Origin: Streptomyces sp. NBC_00523
GTDB lineage: Bacteria > Actinomycetota > Actinomycetes > Streptomycetales > Streptomycetaceae
Direction of reading: 5' to 3'
DNA length: 64,000 bases
NCBI RefSeq assembly: GCF_036346615.1
Contig: NZ_CP107836.1
Coordinates: forward strand, 5,580,001 to 5,644,000
Part shown: one piece after another, positions 61,040 to 64,000 of the stretch
How positions within the stretch are numbered: position 1 is the first letter of the stretch
Layout of the letters: the number at the start of each line of letters is the position of its first letter
Position numbers and translations under genes: made by a program
Notes under the pieces: generated by a model
Seen by the model: the letters and a program-made list of their open reading frames with translations, nothing else
Database searches by the model: none
Told to the model about the DNA's origin: nothing

Positions 61040-62167
61040 ATGTCCGATCTGCGCGATCCCGCCCCCTACGACGCCCTGCTGCTGCTCTCCTTCGGCGGCC
61101 CCGAAGGCCCGGACGACGTGGTTCCGTTCCTCGCGAACGTGACCCGCGGCCGGGGCATCCCCGAGGAACGGCTCAAGGAGGTCGGCAAGCACTACTTCCT
61201 GTTCGGGGGCGTCAGCCCGATCAACGCCCAGAACAGGGCCCTGCTCGACGCGTTGCGCAAGGACTTCTCCGAGCACGGGCTGGACCTGCCCGTGTACTGG
61301 GGCAACCGCAACTGGGCCCCGTACCTCACCGACACCCTGCGCGAGATGGTCGACGACGGCCACCGCCGCATCGCCGTCCTGGCGACCAGCGCCTACGCCT
61401 CGTACTCCGGCTGCCGGCAGTACCGCGAGAACCTCGCCGAGTCACTGGCCGCTCTGGAGGCCGAGGGTCTTCCCGTGCCGCGCGTGGACAAACTCCGGCA
61501 CTACTTCAATCACCCCGGCTTCGTGGAGCCCATGGTCGAGGGCGTCCTCGCCTCGCTGGCGGACCTGCCCGACGGGGTGCGCCCCGGCGCGCACCTGGCC
61601 TTCACCACGCACTCCATCCCGACCTCCGCGGCCGACACCTCGGGCCCCGTGGAGGCGCACGGGGACGGCGGCGCCTATGTCGCCGAGCACCTCGACGTGG
61701 CCCGGCTGATCGTGGACGCGGTGCGCGAGCGGACCGGCACGGCGTACCCCTGGCGGCTCGTCTACCAGTCGCGCAGCGGCGCGCCGCACATCCCGTGGCT
61801 GGAGCCCGACATCTGCGACCACCTCGAAGCCCTCCACGGCGAGGGTGTCCCCGCCGTCGTGATGGCGCCCATCGGCTTCGTCTCGGACCACATGGAGGTC
61901 CTGTACGACCTCGACACCGAGGCCACCGCGAAGGCCGCCGAGCTGGGCCTGCCGGTACGCCGCTCCGCGACGGTCGGCGCCGATCCCCGGTTCGCCGCCG
62001 CCGTGCGCGAGCTCGTCCTGGAACGGGCCGCCGCCGAGCAGGGCCGCGCGCCGCAGCGGTGCGCCCTCGGGACGCTCGGCGCGAGCCACGACCTCTGCCC
62101 GGTGGGCTGCTGCCCGGCCCGGGCGCCCAAGCCCGCAGCCGCGGGAGCCGACAGCCCCTACGCGTAA
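61040..62167 (+). CDS. hemH: Ferrochelatase, actinobacterial coproporphyrin ferrochelatase type with 2Fe-2S cluster
   Basis: A 375-aa enzyme inserting Fe2+ into coproporphyrin III (or protoporphyrin IX) at the end of haem synthesis. Key segments: ALLLLSFGGPEGPDDV, GNRNWAPYLTDTLREM, the His in FTTHSIPTSA, and GFVSDHMEVLYDLD. Cysteines in YSGCRQY and in the C-terminal CALGTLGASHDLCPVGCCP match the 2Fe-2S ligands known for actinobacterial ferrochelatases. The ATG at 61040 has CAGGAT seven bases upstream (possible leaderless). The CpfC name also applies under the coproporphyrin pathway. Confidence 0.95.
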   Translation: MSDLRDPAPYDALLLLSFGGPEGPDDVVPFLANVTRGRGIPEERLKEVGKHYFLFGGVSPINAQNRALLDALRKDFSEHGLDLPVYWGNRNWAPYLTDTLREMVDDGHRRIAVLATSAYASYSGCRQYRENLAESLAALEAEGLPVPRVDKLRHYFNHPGFVEPMVEGVLASLADLPDGVRPGAHLAFTTHSIPTSAADTSGPVEAHGDGGAYVAEHLDVARLIVDAVRERTGTAYPWRLVYQSRSGAPHIPWLEPDICDHLEALHGEGVPAVVMAPIGFVSDHMEVLYDLDTEATAKAAELGLPVRRSATVGADPRFAAAVRELVLERAAAEQGRAPQRCALGTLGASHDLCPVGCCPARAPKPAAAGADSPYA

Positions 62168-62215
62168 GCCCTCGCTCTTCCCTGTCCACCCCTTCTCAAC
62201 CTCTTAGGGAACGCC

Positions 62216-63046
62216 GTGACCCGAGTCGAACACTCAGTGGAAACCCTGCTCGAACTCGCCATGGAAGCCGCGGAACTCGCCGGCCGGCTGCTGCGCGACG
62301 GGCGTCCGGCCGGACTGGGCGTGGCCGCGACCAAGTCCAGCCCGGTCGACGTCGTCACCGAGATGGACCTCGCCGCCGAGAAGCTGATCACCGACTTCCT
62401 GATCGACTTCCGCCCCCTCGATGGCTACCTCGGCGAGGAGGGCGGCACGACCTCCGAGGGCGTCAGCGGTGTGCGCTGGGTGATCGACCCCCTCGACGGC
62501 ACGGTGAACTACCTCTACGGACTCCCGTCCTGGGCCGTCTCCATCGGCATCGAGATGTACGGCGAGCGGGTCGCCGGTGTGGTGGAGGTCCCGATGCGCG
62601 GCGAGACGTACTTCGCGCAACGCGGCCTCGGGGCCTTCGTCACGGGCGGGGTGTACGGCAAGGAGCACGTCCGGCTGCGGTGCCGGGAGACCGCCCCGCT
62701 CTCCGAGGCGCTGGTGGCGACCGGCTTCAACTACGTCGCCGAGGTCCGGGCCCACCAGGCCGAGGTGGCGCGCGACCTCGTCCCGCAGGTCCGGGACATC
62801 CGGCGCGGCGGCTCCGCGGCGATCGACCTCTGCGACGTGGCCGCCGGCCGGCTCGACGGCTACTACGAGCGCGGGCTGCACCCCTGGGACCTGGCCGCGG
62901 GCGACATCATCGCCCGGGAGGCCGGTGCCCTCACCGGCGGGCGCCCGGGCAGGCCGGCCGACGGCGAGCTGACCGTCGCCGCGTCCCCCGGGGTCTTCGA
63001 ACCGCTCCAGGCCCTCCTGGACGGGCTGGGCGCCTGGCACGACTGA
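62216..63046 (+). CDS. Inositol monophosphatase family protein
   Basis: A 276-aa Mg2+-dependent phosphatase. The metal-binding motifs are GYLGEEGG, WVIDPLDGTVNYLYG and HPWDLAAGDIIAREAG. Substrates of the family include inositol 1-phosphate, histidinol phosphate, FBP and PAP; none can be chosen here. GTG start at 62216 with TAGGGA upstream, 48 bp after the ferrochelatase stop, so they may be cotranscribed. A strong terminator follows. Confidence 0.92.
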   Translation: MTRVEHSVETLLELAMEAAELAGRLLRDGRPAGLGVAATKSSPVDVVTEMDLAAEKLITDFLIDFRPLDGYLGEEGGTTSEGVSGVRWVIDPLDGTVNYLYGLPSWAVSIGIEMYGERVAGVVEVPMRGETYFAQRGLGAFVTGGVYGKEHVRLRCRETAPLSEALVATGFNYVAEVRAHQAEVARDLVPQVRDIRRGGSAAIDLCDVAAGRLDGYYERGLHPWDLAAGDIIAREAGALTGGRPGRPADGELTVAASPGVFEPLQALLDGLGAWHD

Positions 63047-63075
63047 TACGCGCCGGACCCGTACCGGAGCAGCAG

Positions 63076-63115
63076 AAAGGCCCCGCAGCCGCCGTACGGC
63101 GGCTGCGGGGCCTTT
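63076..63115. terminator. Bidirectional intrinsic terminator
   Basis: Perfect 18-bp stem beginning AAAGGCCCCGCAGCC at 63076 and closing at 63098-63115, loop GTAC. Confidence 0.92.
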
Positions 63116-63130
63116 CGCCCATAGCGACGG

Positions 63131-63307
63131 TCAGGCGTTCGTCGTCGTGCTGATCCGCACACCGTGCTCGGCGGCGAGACGACGGAGGTCGTCCAGCTCG
63201 CTCTGCTCGACGTCCGCGAGGAAGTCGTCGCCCGTCTCGCGGGCCTTCGTGAGGTCGTCCTCGGTCGTCTTGATGCGTTGCAGCAGACCTGCGGTGAAAG
63301 CGTCCAT
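63131..63307 (-). CDS. 58-aa conserved small protein, helical
   Basis: A very short gene ending at the terminator shared with the phosphatase. The protein is a charged helical segment (MDAFTAGLLQRIKTTEDDL, ARETGDDFLADVEQSELDDL, then LAAEHGVRIST). I recall a small protein of this kind at this position in S. coelicolor. The ATG at 63307 has GAGGGGGCG upstream. Function unknown; it is divergent from cutR over 384 bp. Confidence 0.7.
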   Translation of the reverse strand: MDAFTAGLLQRIKTTEDDLTKARETGDDFLADVEQSELDDLRRLAAEHGVRISTTTNA

Positions 63308-63691
63308 GAAGCGCCCCCTCATCGTGGGTCGGTGGCACGGGGGTGTGCCCGGGTTTCCCTCCGCCGAGGCGGTAGGGCGGGTGATCACGCACTCTCCGGG
63401 GGACGGAGGGGCCTGTGACAACGCCACATGGGAAGACGTGATCGGCGGGTGTGAATGCGTACTCCCCCGCCTGAAGCTCAGAGAAACCTCAACTGGCCCG
63501 GAAATCCCGTAGCTTCCCCGAAGCCGCAGGTCGGGGCGGGACGTCTTACCGCCGGTTTATGCGGGTTGCGGGCAGGATGGAGCCGCACAAGTGTGCCGGG
63601 GCCGCGCCCGCGGCGCGGGCGGCCGGGCCGTCCCGGGCGCCCGGCGCCCCGTGGTGCAGACCGCTTGCGAAGTTCTAGGGAAGGAAGCGCC
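63308..63691. other. Intergenic region upstream of cutR
   Basis: About 384 bp without a gene. The part 63430-63590 is less GC-rich and probably holds the cutR promoter; CAGGAT near 63574-63579 is a possible -10, giving a leader of about 105 nt. A GC-rich stretch of GGGCG/CCCGG repeats follows (63595-63655). Confidence 0.45.
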
Positions 63692-64000
63692 GTGCGCGTA
63701 CTCGTCGTGGAGGACGAGCAGCTGCTCGCCGATGCGGTGGCCACCGGATTGCGCCGTGAGGCCATGGCCGTCGATGTCGTGTACGACGGGGCCGCGGCGG
63801 TGGAGCGCATCGAGGTCAACGACTACGACGTCGTGGTGCTCGACCGCGACCTCCCCGTGGTCCACGGCGACGACGTCTGCCGCCGGATCGTGGAGCTCGG
63901 CATGCCCACCCGGGTCCTCATGCTCACCGCGTCCGGGGACGTCAGCGACCGGGTGGAGGGCCTGGAGCTCGGCGCCGACGACTATCTGCCCAAGCCCTTC
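63692..64000 (+). CDS. cutR: CutR, OmpR-family response regulator (3' end cut by window)
   Basis: First 103 codons of an OmpR-type response regulator. The receiver domain has VVEDEQLLADAVATGLRR, the phosphoacceptor Asp in VVLDRDLPVVHGDD and the switch Thr/Lys segments MLTASGD and YLPKPF. The sequence matches what I recall of CutR, the regulator of the CutRS two-component system first described in S. lividans as affecting secondary metabolism. GTG start at 63692 with GGAAGG upstream. The DNA-binding domain and cutS would follow outside the window. Confidence 0.92.
   Translation, partial: MRVLVVEDEQLLADAVATGLRREAMAVDVVYDGAAAVERIEVNDYDVVVLDRDLPVVHGDDVCRRIVELGMPTRVLMLTASGDVSDRVEGLELGADDYLPKPF

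Noticed and set aside
59164..63153. Open frame of about 1330 codons running through several genes
   Set aside because: Crosses four conserved genes on both strands in a wrong frame; Arg/Pro/Ala-rich without any fold.

Overview
This window is a stretch of high-GC actinobacterial chromosome and is almost certainly from a Streptomyces. The evidence is the very high GC content with strong third-position bias, developmental genes typical of the genus (WhiH, HrdB, SepH), GTG and TTG starts, an actinobacterial LexA box and a class II ribonucleotide reductase. From memory, the gene order matches the conserved core region of S. coelicolor that runs from about SCO5802 to SCO5862. No tRNA, rRNA, CRISPR array, IS element or prophage was seen.

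Layout. 1-6.8 kb: the end of a DinG-type helicase, lexA with its SOS box, and nrdR-nrdJ behind two NrdR boxes. 6.8-12 kb: TerD-like, YdbC-like, histidine phosphatase, ADP-ribosylglycohydrolase and DUF4173 membrane proteins; three consecutive genes here look leaderless. 12-14.5 kb: a divergent MFS exporter/TetR pair. The exporter is frameshifted and carries a TTA codon. 14.6-20.5 kb: rnhB, a protein resembling a UvrD C-terminal domain, an unknown, a RecQ helicase fused to a phosphoribosyltransferase-like tail, and a divergent DUF4192 gene. The last two are separated by a 33-bp perfect palindrome made of two inverted DnaA boxes. 20.7-26.3 kb: an NrtR-like Nudix regulator, a degenerate ABC ATPase-permease fusion, whiH and hrdB. 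26.4-35.4 kb: secreted trypsin-like protease, a small zinc protein, parE, a membrane protein/two-component operon, a DUF485/acetate-type symporter pair and an unknown. 35.5-40.3 kb: a LacI regulator, two divergent citrate-synthase paralogues (one with an N-terminal DNA-binding domain) and a CobW GTPase. 40.3-47.1 kb: parC, a two-subunit M16 peptidase, and an M23 peptidase behind a cyclic di-AMP riboswitch. 47.3-54.2 kb: a GntR regulator, HPr, a GNAT/acyl-CoA-synthetase protein acetyltransferase, DUF5998, a phosphodiesterase and thymidine kinase. 54.2-64 kb: MerR/membrane protein pair, glyoxalase-like protein, sulfurtransferase, sepH, a repeat-bearing membrane protein, a lactone oxidase, ferrochelatase, an inositol-monophosphatase-like enzyme, a 58-aa protein and the start of cutR.

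How it fits together. Most genes are housekeeping: SOS repair, dNTP supply, decatenation, principal sigma factor, haem synthesis, PTS. Developmental control is interleaved (whiH, sepH, cell-wall hydrolase under c-di-AMP). Less explained items are the DnaA-box palindrome by recQ, the HTH-citrate synthase with its AT-rich divergent operator region, a BldD-like palindrome upstream of sepH, a three-segment alternative hairpin after parE and the Thr-Leu repeats in the membrane protein next to sepH. Functions come from motif and family recognition by eye; no database search was run.
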